Shown here piece by piece: positions 1 to 12,075 of a stretch of 58,000 nt of DNA. The DNA is from Cryptomeria japonica (Eukaryota; Streptophyta; Pinopsida; Cupressales; Cupressaceae). The notes under the pieces are model-generated. The model worked only from the letters and a program-made list of their open reading frames with translations. It did no database searches and had not been told where the DNA came from. Position 1 is the stretch's first letter. Each line of letters opens with the position of its first letter. Location of the stretch: assembly GCF_030272615.1 (NCBI RefSeq), contig NC_081407.1, positions 146,199,744 through 146,257,743 on the forward strand, given 5' to 3'. The translations under genes and the position numbers were made by a program.

Positions 1-11
1 ATTCTCAATAA

Positions 12-79
12 GATGCTGATGGTTTTCATTATCTGATTGGTTCAGTGGCAGTAGTTTTTGGAACTTGGCTAAGGAAATA
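12..79 (+). pseudogene. 5' half of an unrecognised split coding sequence
   Basis: A 22-codon open stretch follows a TAA at 9-11 and includes the hydrophobic run LIGSVAVVFGTWL. It ends mid-codon at 79, where the inserted element at 80-4340 begins. If the insert and one copy of its 5 bp duplication (aaata, 75-79 and 4341-4345) are removed, the frame continues without a stop into the open frame at 4346-4574. That continuity is the reason for calling it coding. I do not recognise the family. The left end of the gene is either outside the window or lost. Confidence 0.4.
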
Positions 80-2299
80 TGTCACACTCCGCTATGAGGC
101 CAAGAAGACCTATACAACAAAACAATGAAAATGCGAATATTTTTTTTTTATAAAGGTAACATTACACATGCAAGAGAGATACATTCATCAAGATAAATAG
201 TGATACATAATTAACAACTAGCAAATGTCCTCAAGGCCCCATAACAATGCAACATAAGGTTGAACATCATCCAATAAACCCAATAAATAAATGTTATACA
301 AATTACAACATTAATCATTTACATAAGTACAAGATACATATTACATTGCAAGAGAATATACATATGAAGATCAAATACATTACAATGTATCCAAATGATA
401 CAAATCTCCAAGAGTCCCATGATGGGATGAATACATGAATCTAGTACAATAGTAACAGTCTTCAATCTATTCATGAGCCTCCTCGAACATGCTGTGAAAA
501 GAGCCAAAACCAAATGGGTGTGAATAGCACTCCACCCAACCATGTGGTGCCAATAGGTCCATCCCTCATGCTAGGAGGTATCAGCCAAACCCACAACGCA
601 AAAGAAAACATATAAGGGTACCAATCAAGAACCATAAAATGATCCACAAGGCTATACTCTCAAGAGACTCACAAGATAATCCACAAGATGGAGTACACAA
701 AGGCTCACCAAAGGATCAACAATATAGAATCCACAAGAGGCTCACAGGATTAATGTCAAAGGAGATGCCAAAATCAATAACCCACTTCTAGAGGCTCAAC
801 CAATCCACAAAAGGATAAACCAACATAAGTTAACCAACCACTTCCGAAGTACCAAAACAATCCACAGACTGAATCAAAAGACATAAGTTACCACTAGGTA
901 GCAATAGGGAAGAGTTTCATCACTAGGTTGTCATGAGTTACCCTAGTAGGTCATCACTAGGTCCCAACCCCCATCCTAGGTTACCCTAGTAACCTCTCCT
1001 GGCCCTTAGCCCCCATACAAACACTAGTGGGCCACACCAACCTTTCAAAGGGACAAGATTGGTTGAAGCCATTCCAAGAACTTCTCTACTTACCTCAGCC
1101 CTATACAAGCACCTAAGCATAAGAGAGGCAACAAGAATTAATCTTTATTAATGTTATCTAGCTAACCACCCAACTTCATTATTGAATGTTCACTTGATTA
1201 AAAAAATCTCATTGAGTTATCCTGGTGACCATTTTGGATCCTGGCCCCCAATGAAAGCCACTCCCCCAAGATTGCACCTAGGAATCCAAGCAATATCACA
1301 GATCAAACCAAAAATCTCAAGATGGTGATTCACCAAAGTACCATAGCAAGGCTTGTCTCTCTTGCTAGAATAAGATAACATACAAGGAGAATCCAAGATA
1401 GGCCAAGAAGACCATCAAGCTTCCAAAATAAACAAGACTTAACGAATTTCATCAAAAGAGAAGAATGACTACAATAAAGAATCCTCAAACTCCCTTCCTA
1501 AGCCTCTAGAAATCAACCCATAAAACCACACATCTGAGTTTCCCCATAATGAAAGACAAGATCCAATAGAAAAAGAAAGGACTCATGATGCCACAAATAA
1601 GAGAATTCATTCAAATCTACCAAGGAGTCCATAATAACTCATAAACATCACAAAGTTCCAAATCAACATTGAATTCATTAATCCATTAGCCCCTTTTACT
1701 GACATCTTATTATATCTCAAACATTGTAATCCATTCCTACTAATTGCTCTCATTATATTTGATCAATTGCATTTTAAATGAAGATTACCCAAGCTCATAA
1801 GAATACATAAGCATATAACTAATCTTGAATAGAACTTAACCTTGTGATTAAATGACTATAGGAAATGACATTTATATAATCTAAATACCTCCTCTTTCTC
1901 AAAATATTATTAATTTCCCAATATTCGCATATCTAACAAAAAAACAAAAACAAATATAACTCTATACACAAATCAAATAAGATTATCCTTAATATATTTG
2001 AATCTATTCTTTATAACTATTTTATCAATGGTTAATTAAATTTATCCAAAATATATCTAATGTAACCAATTATACTATAACATCAAAATAACTACATCCT
2101 CCAAATCATGATTAGGTGTATATTTATCCAATTAATTACCAACCTCAAAGTGTATAAATATTCAGAAAGCATTAACATTTATAAAATGAATGGAACTGAA
2201 AATATATATTTATAAATATATCTATTTACTCTTTGACCAACTTCATTATACAAGCAAAAAATTTTCATTTATACATAATTGAATTAACCATGAGAATAC

Positions 2300-2326
2300 C
2301 CACACACACACCACACACACACACAC

Positions 2327-2392
<66 letters not shown>
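2300..2392. repeat. CA/TA compound microsatellite
   Basis: An interrupted (CA)n run at 2300-2326 leads into about 30 uninterrupted TA units (roughly 2330-2392). It lies inside the putative LTR. Open frames read across it are artefacts of the dinucleotide periodicity. Confidence 0.95.
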
Positions 2393-2398
<6 letters not shown>

Positions 2399-2482
2399 CT
2401 AAAAAAAAATTATTTTTTAAAGAATAATTATCAAATAAATAAAGAATTGGAAAGAAACAAGCAGGTGGGGTTATACGATCAT

Positions 2483-2640
2483 GGCTAGCCCACGGTGGGT
2501 GGGTCTCCCCACCTCCATGGATAGCCCACAGTGGATGGACTCCCACCCTCATGGATAGCCCATAGTGTGTGGTGCTACCCACCACCATGGGTAAACCACG
2601 ATGGGTGGGGGTTTCCCACCTCCATGGGTTAACCACGGTA
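2483..2640. repeat. 35 bp minisatellite, 4.4 copies, each unit self-complementary
   Basis: Imperfect tandem units start at 2483 (36 bp), 2519 (34 bp), 2553 (36 bp) and 2589 (37 bp), with a partial fifth at 2626-2640. Each begins GG(A/C/G)TA/TAGCCCA and ends CCACC(T)CCAT. Within a unit a GGTGGG-type segment is followed by CCCACC, so every repeat could form a short stem-loop. It is much more GC-rich than the surrounding DNA. Confidence 0.85.
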
Positions 2641-2745
2641 CCAAACAACATGCACAGCAAAAAAAAAAGAGAGAGATCATAAAATCATAGGAACAGATTG
2701 CACAGACAGATAAATAAACAACAAATTCCCATTCGATAATATTAG

Positions 2746-2782
<37 letters not shown>

Positions 2783-2945
2783 ACACACATATACATATAC
2801 ATATACATATGTACATACATATATGTATATATATGTGTGTATATATATGTGTGTGTGTGTATGTATATGTGTATGTATGTGTGTGTGTATATATATGTAT
2901 ATATATGTATATGTGTATGTATGTGTGTGTGTATATATATGTATA

Positions 2946-3004
<59 letters not shown>

Positions 3005-3091
3005 CTATATATATGTATATATATGTATATATATATATACATATATATGTATATGTATATGTATATATATGTAAATATATGTGTGTATATA

Positions 3092-3122
<31 letters not shown>

Positions 3123-3139
3123 CTGTGTGTGTGTGTGTG
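2746..3139. repeat. Complex TA/TG/TATATG microsatellite block
   Basis: About 390 bp of simple sequence: a TA run (2746-2779), interleaved (TG)n and (TA)n tracts, about nine perfect copies of the hexamer GTATAT around 2948-3003, and a (GT)n tract at about 3091-3139 with two interruptions. Long open frames of Tyr-Ile-Cys-Val residues on both strands come only from the repeat. Confidence 0.95.
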
Positions 3140-4345
3140 AAACAAATAATTTGACAGGGAATTCAGATAAATTACTTGAGAAGAAGATAATAATAAACTA
3201 ATCGATTCCAAAATTCCCATATACAGATTTACCCAAAGAAATATGTTATAACCCCTAATTTGATTTTTTTTTTTACAAACAAAGATCTCCCAATTGCATA
3301 CCCAAACAAATTCTCCCCTCAAGAAATATTTTTAAAAAACCCCAAAATTCTTCATGGTAGAGCTTCTCTCCACAACCCCAAAAAGCGCCCAAAAATAATA
3401 TCCCCCCTAGCATGCAAGAATTATTCATAAATAAAAAACATTAATTCTTGTAAGTAACTCCCAACATGCACATAGGAAATTAAATGCCCATAAATAAATT
3501 AATTCCTTTTTAATTATTATTAATATATTTTATAAGAGAGGTAAAATTATTTAATTATTCTTTAGATTATTTTATGAAGCAAACATATACAATTATATAT
3601 ATATATATATATAAATAACATAAATTTCTTGTGTTCAATAACCAAATTAAACATTTTATTAAGTAAGTAAATAATCAAAGTATTAAAGTACTATCTATTA
3701 TTAAATTAAATCTTTTTCTAGCAAAACTAATTAAATCATAAAACCCAACTTTATGAGGACGTCTGCAACAACATACATGGACGCACACATGGTCCAGACC
3801 AACAAGAAACAAGACTAACTATGACCACAAGGATACTTGATAAGGAGGTTGTGTCTAGGGTCTAACTAATATCTCCTATTACCATTTGACCATTGGGTTG
3901 AAGAGCATGCTCAGACTTGGAAATTCAGGTGGAGTCGATGCTCAGTACTTGTAGCTGCATCACCAAGAAAAAACACATACATTTCACTAACATATACAAG
4001 CACACTGGTGAAGGATAATCATGAAATTCCACGTTCCTTCGAAGTGGGTGATGGAAGGTCATCCCCTCACACCCCATACAGACTCGAACCCATACAAGAA
4101 GATGATCACAAGATATAACACATACAATGTAGATATGGCAGTCCAAGGTCAGTACATAAGCAAATAATCTAACTTACAAACATCCATAGAGAAATAATGC
4201 ACATCCACCATTTATTAAAATCTGAAACATCATATCATATAATCATGATTAGCGAGTATCATCCAATCACATGAACAATAGAGAAAGCCAACCAGAGTCA
4301 ACTGGGTTAAGTAGAGTCCGTTCCAGAGAGGGGCATTATAAAATA

Positions 4346-4574
4346 TTTGACAAGGAAGAATGGTTTGCCTACTTTTGAAGATTATGAAACACACAATAAG
4401 ATAATACACTACTCACATTTGATTTTTGCAACAAATATAAAACTAGTGAGATATCGCAAGAGACCTAGTAATAAAAAGTTGTGGACACTTTTTATGAAAG
4501 ATCACAAGACAATTATAGATGCTTTTGAAAAAAGAGAGGATTTAGATGGTACAATGGAAAAATTATTTAAATAA
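4346..4574 (+). pseudogene. 3' half of an unrecognised split coding sequence
   Basis: The frame is open for 76 codons and ends with TAA at 4572-4574. The protein is basic and hydrophilic (visible pieces: KNGLPTFEDYETHNK, RYRKRPSNKKLWTLFMKDH, EKREDLDGTMEKLFK). It is in frame with 12-79 once the intervening insert is removed. The track has no ATG at its left edge, which fits an internal exon cut by insertion rather than an independent gene. The family is unknown to me. A transposase fragment and a host gene exon are both possible. Confidence 0.4.
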
Positions 4575-4722
4575 AGAGGTATGTATGTATGTACATGTAT
4601 ATATATTATATATAATTTGTTTTTATTGTTCCATTTGATCTATGATTTAAATATTATTGTTTGAAATATGGGTCCATCCCCTTATTGGCCCTACACAATT
4701 GTGGTACATGTAATGGAATAAG

Positions 4723-5032
4723 TATGTCTTTCAATGATAAATTGATAAGTTTCTTTTAATGCAGGTATTTAAAATGTTCAACTATTTTGTACTTCCATCT
4801 AGATTCTAATTTTATTTGTCCCCTTAAGCCATGTCCTTATCAGTTTGATCTCCTTAAGCCTCATGTCCTAATCAATTAATTTTCCCTTAAGTCATGTCCT
4901 AATTAGTTCAAATGATCCCCTTTTAAGCGAACTGTCATATTTCTAGTTTGATCCCCTTAAGCCACATGTGTCCTAATTGGTTAACTTCCCCTTAAGCCAT
5001 GTCCTAGTTAACTTAAATTCACCCCTCTATTT

Positions 5033-5065
<33 letters not shown>

Positions 5066-5421
5066 CTATTTTTTTGTTGTTGTAGGTTTACCTTAGTTAT
5101 TTTTTTGTTGGTGGCATGTGAAATGAGTTCATGAATCTTTAGAATTAAATCAAGATTTCCAATGAATTGGTAAGCATCAATTTTTTTGTTAAATATTTAG
5201 TTTTATCTATTTTTGATGTTTTCAATGATAAATTGTTAAATTGCTTTTAATAAATTTCAACCATTTTATACTTCCATCTAGATTTTAATTTTATGTCCCC
5301 TTAAGCCATGTCCTATTGATCCTCTTCCTTGCCACATGTCCCAACTAGATAGATAGATCCCCTTATAGTTTTCCTTGTCCTAATTTGTTCAAATGATCCC
5401 CTTTTAAGCCACATGTCCTTG
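4723..5421. repeat. Tandem array of ~0.5 kb units (left part)
   Basis: Unit 1 (about 4723-5218) and the first ~200 bp of unit 2 (5219-5421) share the landmarks TCAATGATAAATTG and TACTTCCATCTAGATT(C/T)TAATTTTA (4788 and about 5268, spacing ~480 bp). Inside the units the phrase CCCCTTAAGCCATGTCCTAAT recurs many times with variation. The array resumes after the copia element at 21293. Confidence 0.75.
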
Positions 5422-6257
5422 TTGGCATTTTCAGGAAGATTGCATTGATGAACTATTATGTTGTCTTTGATGTCAATTATAACCAATATTGATGTTGTTA
5501 TGATGTTTTTTTGCAACCAGTAGGTGAGCTACTGAAGGAAACCGGTATTACTTGAGAAGAAGTGAGATCAACTAGTAACCCTACCAGTTGATGTGCTAAA
5601 CCCTAATTGATGGAGCTTGGTGAATCGGTTGTATTGGTTTATGATCAAATAATGAGCGGTAATGATTATGCCACATATGCATGTTGTATGTGAAGAGTTT
5701 CAAATGGTTTTTGGTGCATAGAGATAACAAATTTATCTTCGGAATGAGTGATTACATTGCATGAAGTGGAAACCGCCTGATGAGTTATAGGGATTGATGA
5801 GGTGATGATCAAGGAGCAATTGAGGTTGCCTTGAACAATGTGCAATGATTGCTATGTAATCCAACAGTCATACTTGAACCAATTTGTTTGTAATCTCTAT
5901 GAGATCTTAGGTTTTTGATGTTTTACGGACCTATTATTTTTCTTATAAGGTTGATGAGTTGTTTTGTTGTAGTGTTGGCAATTTTGGTTAAGAGTAAATG
6001 TGATTGGTTGTTGAACCAGGAGGTGTATCTGCAGTATGTGTGAAGGTGGATAGGAGAATAAAAAGGATCTAATTAAGAAAAAGTACTAGTATTCACTACA
6101 TCATTAAACCCCTATTGTTCTCTAACAATTGCAATAGTCAAATCCCTTAACAGGGTAAGCTCTAACAGGCTTAGTGCTATTTACATCCTCTAACTAGGTG
6201 ATCCATTATCTTGGATTTCAAATCCTCTACTAAGGTTACTCCTAATAGGGTATTTCT
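5422..6257 (+). repeat. 5' LTR of copia 1, first part
   Basis: Aligns along its length with 19896-20735 of the 3' LTR. The promoter region is degraded: the 3' LTR has CTATATAATCC at 20326, whereas the matching site here (5853-5859) reads TATGTAA. The last three bases, tct (6255-6257), are the decayed left copy of the CACTA target-site duplication. Confidence 0.9.
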
Positions 6258-6287
6258 CACTAATACGTTTGGCCTAAAATTTTGATG
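6258..6287 (+). repeat. CACTA left terminal inverted repeat
   Basis: Begins CACTAATACGTTTGGCCT and continues to about 6287. It pairs imperfectly with the reverse complement of 14844-14873 (CACTAGTACATTCTAGCCT...), with substitutions and a one-base shift in the middle. Confidence 0.85.
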
Positions 6288-6480
6288 GAGGTTTCCAATG
6301 GAGAAGGTATATTGTGAACAAATTTTATTTTTTTTTGGAAAATTGCCCGCATTCGTCGGAATTCTGATGATCATTCAATATCTGTTTTCGACAGAGAAGG
6401 AATTGGCAATGAAATTTGTTCTTTTTTACAAAAAGTGTCTGTGTTCATCAAAATTTCGATGACAACGGGCATTACTTAAA
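6288..6480. repeat. Left subterminal region of the CACTA element
   Basis: Contains scattered motifs such as TTCGTCGGAATTCTGATGA (about 6353-6371), TTTTCGACAGAG and AATTTCGATGACAACG that resemble the CGTCGG-type motifs in the right subterminal region. In this superfamily such repeats are transposase-binding sites; that role is inferred from family knowledge. Confidence 0.6.
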
Positions 6481-6635
6481 AAAAAACACTAAGACATTTT
6501 GAACATCATTTTCACGGCCTCTTCCAATTCTCACATTGTTGCCCCAGTAGTGTGCTCCAGGTTTTGGATGAGGCACGTGAACCATTTTGACCGATTAATG
6601 CTAGCTCCAAGAAATGTCGGCTCATGGAATAGGGC

Positions 6636-6877
6636 AGGTGTAAAGCTCTGTCAGCATCCCCAAGCCTGTGTGAAAATGGGAGAAATCTCAACTCATGGAA
6701 TAGGGGCATGCTCTCGGGGGCTAAAGACCAATAGGCTTCATTCCCCTTCTTTCATTCATTAGTATCGCTCACCCATCTATTTTTCACCTACAGATAGTGA
6801 TGTTTCTGATTCTCCGTTGGCTTGGGCATAGGTGTAAATCTCTATCAACATCCCCCTAGCCTGTGCAAAAATGGGAG
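6636..6877. repeat. Pair of ~47 bp direct repeats inside the CACTA element
   Basis: 6636-6682 and 6830-6877 both read AGGTGTAAA(G/T)CTCT(G/A)TC(A)(G/A)CATCCCC...CTGTG(T/C)(G/A)AAAATGGGAG, spaced about 194 bp apart. The phrase CTCATGGAATAGGG also occurs twice (about 6621 and 6691). Confidence 0.7.
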
Positions 6878-6899
6878 CTTTGAAATGGCACACCAACTG

Positions 6900-9800
6900 T
6901 TTGATAGAGTGCCTCAAAGAAATTGGAAGTTTTAGAACAAGGTATGAACATCTATCATAGGATAAATAATAGAGGAATTTTCTCACATGTTGTAGCTGTA
7001 ATTGCCAGGGTACATGTTTTAAAGATGTTTTATATCATAGAATCAACATTCCAATGTCTATTTGTTTTTTAAACTTTGGATATCGTATTCCCAATTGATA
7101 TCTATTTTCATGAAGCTATTCCTTAAGGCAAGCAAATTTGTTATTCTCTATACGAATTATGGGGTTTGAAATCTATTTAGTATGATTGTGTAATATCCCT
7201 TGTCCAATGATGACTGAAAAACAAGGAATATTCATTGTCAAATCTGTGTGTTATGTTGTTCGCTACTATTGCGTGTTATGTGGACTGTTGTCTCAGAAGT
7301 TTTTAGTTTGGTATAGAGGTGAACCATCACATATTTCTCATAAATGTACAACTACAATTTACTGCAAGTGAAAGAATGGTAGCCAAGAATGCATATACAA
7401 TCAAATTATGATGATCTAACACTAAATTAGACACAAAATCAGAATGTTTATCTTGTTGACATTATGTCAAACAATTGGCAAGAGTCCTCAGAAAATGGGC
7501 ATATGATGATGCAACCTCAAATTCCTCTTATTTCATATCTAAAAATGATGAAAATCATTTGTGTCTTAAATAATGAGATCAACAACTAAAAATGGGAAAA
7601 TAATATCTTAATTACAACTCCCTAATTAGTATAAGATACTATTTCCAATATTATACTAAGGATAAATATTCAAAAAGTATAATAATTACACTAATACATA
7701 TATCACTCTCATGCCTTCCTTAATTTGATAAAAGGTCCCTCTATCCAATTATGAAGTCTCAAGGGAGTTGTATGTGTCAATTATTCAATATTCTTCTAAA
7801 TCTATTCCAACCTCTTCTTCCAACACATGTCTTGATGATGGTTGAGGATCTTTAAACTTTGAAAATATGAATGAACACACTCCTCTAGACATGATTTAAA
7901 TACCATATTTAATTATAAACATGGATGCAATGAACATGATTTAGGATGTGTGCAATGAAGTGTGGAGGTTCATGAGAAATATACATTACATTTTTATGAA
8001 GAAGATTTAGGTTTCTATCCTCCTCCTTTGTTGACATCCCCTCCCCCATTGTCTAATATATCTATGACTTTTCCAACAACTTTTAATCACAACAAGAGAT
8101 AATTTCGTATGAGTTTCTTAAAGCCAACTTCATTACTCTCCCCTTGAAAAATTGAAGAAAAAACCATAAACAAAATTAGGACAAAATTACCTATTAGGGG
8201 CTCATTATTGTTCATGGTACTACGCACCATTTCATGTGCAATCATACTTGGGAGGCAATGTAATAGCCTAGTTCTTCATGTCTCTACATTGTGGAGCAAG
8301 AATAATAGTTGTCAATTGTTGCTCTTTTTTAAGGATCCACTTGACCTTTGTTGATTTTTATCTTTTATTACTAGATATCCTTTCTTGCATAGAATTATCC
8401 TCGATCCAAATTCTCTCCTTCCTTGGAAATGTGTGTTCCTTAATTAGGACCTCTTTCTTTCTTGAAATGGTATGTATTTTATGAACGATCTCTCCTTAGT
8501 GATAGAAAGTGTGCAATTCTTCATCAAGGATACCATTTCCTAGCAATATGGAAGGTTTGTATTCTTAATCTCCTGCCCATTTCTTAATTTAAAATATGAT
8601 ATCTTTACTAAACATCTCCTCTATTTTTGGAGGTAGACATATTTAGGAAAAGATCTCTTCCTCCCTCTTTAAAATGATCCCTTTACACTTGTTGAAAAAT
8701 ATCTCTTTTACAACTATCTCTTCCTTTCTTATGCTAATGAGGCATGTACAAGGATATTTCTTCGTATCTTTGAATGCATTTATGTTTATTAAGGGTATAT
8801 TATTGGTGTTGAAGGTTCTTATCCTCAAACTAGAAGTGTTGTGTTACATAGCACCCCCTAGGGCATGGTTATCATTTTTTTGAGATTCGTTAAAGGTTAC
8901 TTGGAATAGCATGGATCTCTAGTGTGATCATTTTTGTTGTTTACACCTTTGAAAGTGTTGGTTATTATTGTTGTTTGTGTTTTGTGTCACTACAACAACC
9001 ATTTTTTAGTAGAGTTTTTGGATTGCCTTGCAAACAAATGGTTTTGTTTGTTAATCTTCTCTATCATGGATCACCTAGCATAACACAACTTGCTAGCCAA
9101 TGAAATCCATGATGTAGCATGAATCACCCAACATTAAACAACTTGTTAGCTAGTAGTATTCATGTTTCTTCTCTTTTTTCTTATCATATGACTAGTAGTA
9201 AGCATCTCCTTAGTATACCTAGAAGTCATATCTCTTCTCCAGTGACTGAGTGTTCAAGTAGAATTGTTGGGACTAGGAAGTGCAGATCGACCAGATCCTC
9301 CACCTGTCAGATGTAGATAAAATGAATTCTTTTTGGATTAGGATGGTACACAGAATCTACTATAAAAAGGTTGTCAAAAATTCTTGGGACTAGGAGGTGT
9401 GAACTAGCCTACTCTTCTGCTTTTCATGCCATCAAAATGTGAGGTTGATTGTCATCATTTACTTTGCCAAATTCTTCACACTAACTCTTGAATCAATTTC
9501 CTACACACAAAATGATGAAAATAGGTTTGTTGATGGAGGATTTCCTAGGTCAAACCTTGGGTTGTGAATTAACCTTGAAGTATAATGTTTTCCTTTTGAG
9601 GGAAAGGATAGATCTAATCTAAAAATGCTTGAAATTAAACATGATACCTTGATGAATCTTTCTTGAATCCTCACACAAGGTTTTAGGATGTCATGCAGAA
9701 TGTTGAGCATGAATGTTGTGCTTTAACTTGAATTCTCCTTAAATTCTTGATGAATGCTTGATTTCTTGTTCACTTGGAATTGAATTGATTTTATAATTAA

Positions 9801-11570
9801 GAGATCACTTGAATTTTTGTAGCCAACTGACATGAAGCTAATTTTTGTTTCACACACATGAGGCAAGAAATGAGGGGTACTATTTTGGGTCCCAATCATG
9901 AGTACCAGGGCACCTAAGGCATCGTAGTCTTGTCAATGAGGACTTAAAATTGAATATAGGTTGAGGAAGGAGTTGAAAATGCAGATTTCAAGACGATGTG
10001 AGTAGAATCAAACTTTCCATCAATGAAAATGGGAAGATGTTTTAAATATGATTTTGTATTATCATTTAGTTTTTTGTACTCATCAAGATAACACAAGTCG
10101 ATGACCTCTTTATGCAAAGAGTCTTGGAGCCTTGTTTGTTTCAGCTTCTTGAGCGACTTGTCCTACTCAACCCTACAACTACTCAAGTCCTTCCTATGGC
10201 ACTTGGTAGGGGTTATGACAATGAGACCTCCAAGGTCTGAACCTTCTTGACTTGCCTCCTAGGTATAGCCAATGGTTTCTAGACATTCAACTCTAGCACC
10301 TGAGGTTGTCACCTCAATTACTTACACTCTCCTCTCCTAGGCGCCAACCACTCTTGCAAGGATCTTAACACACAATCTCTTCTTATGGTTTCCCAATGAA
10401 TTAATAAGGTTTCTTTAATGTGTTTTGAATTTTTAGACTCACCAAATCCATCTCCTTGGTCTCTCAAGCCTTCTAGGTCTCTACTGGCACCTAAATAGGC
10501 CTAATTGCATTAGCCCTCCCTAAGCGGTTTAGGGGTTTCATTTGAAAAAATCCCAAACAAGCCTAGGAATAAATAAAGGATTTGAGTACCCTTTTATAAT
10601 TTATAGATAATACTGGAAAAGTGCATATGGGTTATCCGTACAGGTGTGGTTTCCAATGCTGCACTATTTTGTTGGGTTTTAGACGTAACCGGTGGATTGA
10701 TAAAATTGGTCTAGAACCCTTCACTAGTCAAATATCCTACTCTAAAAACCTTGGGAAACTTTAAGAGAACTCAGAGGGATTTCTATTCATATGCCACTTG
10801 GGCCTGCACCAACCTCCATGTGCTCACAAATCGCACTTTACTTGTTGTCCTAACTCACCTACTCCCAACGGTGAGCCTAGGCCTTCATTGTTTATCCTCC
10901 TCCTAGACCTGAAACATCACACACCCTATACCAAACCTATTTATAGACCCTAACCTAGCATTCTTAGTTATTTCAATAGGTTCCATCAAAGAATGCGTAG
11001 GCTAGACCCATTTCTTGCTCTTAAACCCTACTTGCAAGGGTTTCTCTCCTAGTTGCAAAGAATGAGAGAAATATCTACAACTTGGAACAATAAAACCTGA
11101 AAATCAACCTTATTGAAAGAAAATACAATGAACATACAAATATGGAAATTATTTTACACCATCTAGTCCGTACTGGACCGTACAAGCAAGGAAATCAAGA
11201 CAAAACTAACAAAAGTTGGTGGAAACAAGATTGCTTCACAAACCAAAAACTTGCTCTTGCATTTCCAATCCTCCAACCCATACAATGAAGTAAAAATTGG
11301 CTTATATCCACCTTTTTTAGTTGGTTCAACAAACTTCCTAATGCCCACAACCAAAAATGCAACTTTTACAAGAAATTGCAAAATGTTGCTTAGCAACTTT
11401 TGACAACTTTTGCTCCAGGATGCAATTTTGCATTCTATTGCATTCTAAGAATCTTGAAGGTCCTCAAATACCCTAGAAGACCTAAACACAACTCATTTGA
11501 CTCCTAAATCATGAATACATTCATCTAGAGTATTTTTCTTGTGAACTACCTAAGCATCTCACTTCTCAGG
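6900..11570. other. CACTA interior with no recognisable gene
   Basis: About 4.7 kb with only short open frames on both strands, none of which I can assign. A TATA-like sequence on the minus strand (CTATAAATAGG, complement of about 10946-10956) and a TGGCGCC on the minus strand near 10340 hint at LTR-retrotransposon-derived filler, but no gag-pol remains support it. Confidence 0.5.
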
Positions 11571-11574
11571 CTAA

Positions 11575-11722
11575 CAACCATGGCTCTATTGATTCCTCAA
11601 TGGTTGGTCCATTATTACATAAAAAATTAACACAAAATAAAAATAAATCAACCATGGCTCTACTGATTCGTCAATGGTTGGTCCATTATTACATAAAAAA
11701 TTAACACAAAATAAAAATAAAT
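11575..11722. repeat. 74 bp tandem duplication
   Basis: Two head-to-tail copies (11575-11648 and 11649-11722), each beginning CAACCATGGCTCTA(T/C)TGATTC and ending AAAATAAAAATAAAT. I see only two differences, so this is a recent local duplication. Confidence 0.95.
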
Positions 11723-12075
11723 CAAATCTTACATTCTTGGAGTGCTAGGTATCTTGCACCACCTCTCTTCTTGCTGATCGATGTGAGTTATCCTGCTAGT
11801 CTCATCGGGCATTGAGATAGCTTAAAATGTTTTCAGAAACACAGATGATGGGCATAGAGGTTGAATACCTAGTGGATTGTAATGTGGTATAGTGAATTCA
11901 ATATTTTGAAATTATTGAGTTTTTATTTATCCCTTGCTATTTATGATTTTTTTGGTTATGGTTGTATTTTCACTATTTTAGGGTTTATTGGTTTGTAATG
12001 GTAATTTAATGTTCTTTCATATTTTTGTATAGATACTTTATAATAGCCTTATGGTGATTTTATCTATTATGGATA

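Larger units (their letters stand above)
80..4340 (-). mobile_element. Putative 4.26 kb solo LTR (or other LTR-derived insert)
   Basis: The left end reads TGTCACACTCCGC and the right end GAGAGGGGCATTATA. On the minus strand this becomes TATAATGCCCC...GGAGTGTGACA, close to the TG...CA form of plant LTRs if the first TG has decayed to TA. The insert is flanked by the 5 bp repeat aaata (75-79 and 4341-4345), the usual length for LTR retrotransposons. Its removal joins two open frames. No gag-pol coding is visible inside and no second LTR is present, so a solo LTR is the simplest reading. At this length it would be a long LTR, partly swollen by the satellites at 2300-3140. A non-autonomous element is the alternative. 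Confidence 0.5.

Noticed and set aside
2265-3322. Several 80-130 codon frames of Tyr/Ile/Cys/Val or Thr/His repeats
   Set aside because: They are translations of TA, TG and CA microsatellites on both strands, with no other coding sign.
6499-6762. 87-codon plus-strand frame and its minus-strand counterpart in the CACTA left end
   Set aside because: Unrelated to transposase families I know and lies in subterminal repeat-like DNA.
7189-7200. TGTAATATCCC resembling a plant LTR start
   Set aside because: No matching LTR end, partner LTR or duplication found nearby.
10336-10956. Minus-strand TATAAATAGG plus TGGCGCC, resembling an LTR promoter followed by a PBS
   Set aside because: No LTR ends or gag-pol found on the expected side; kept only as a remark on the CACTA interior.
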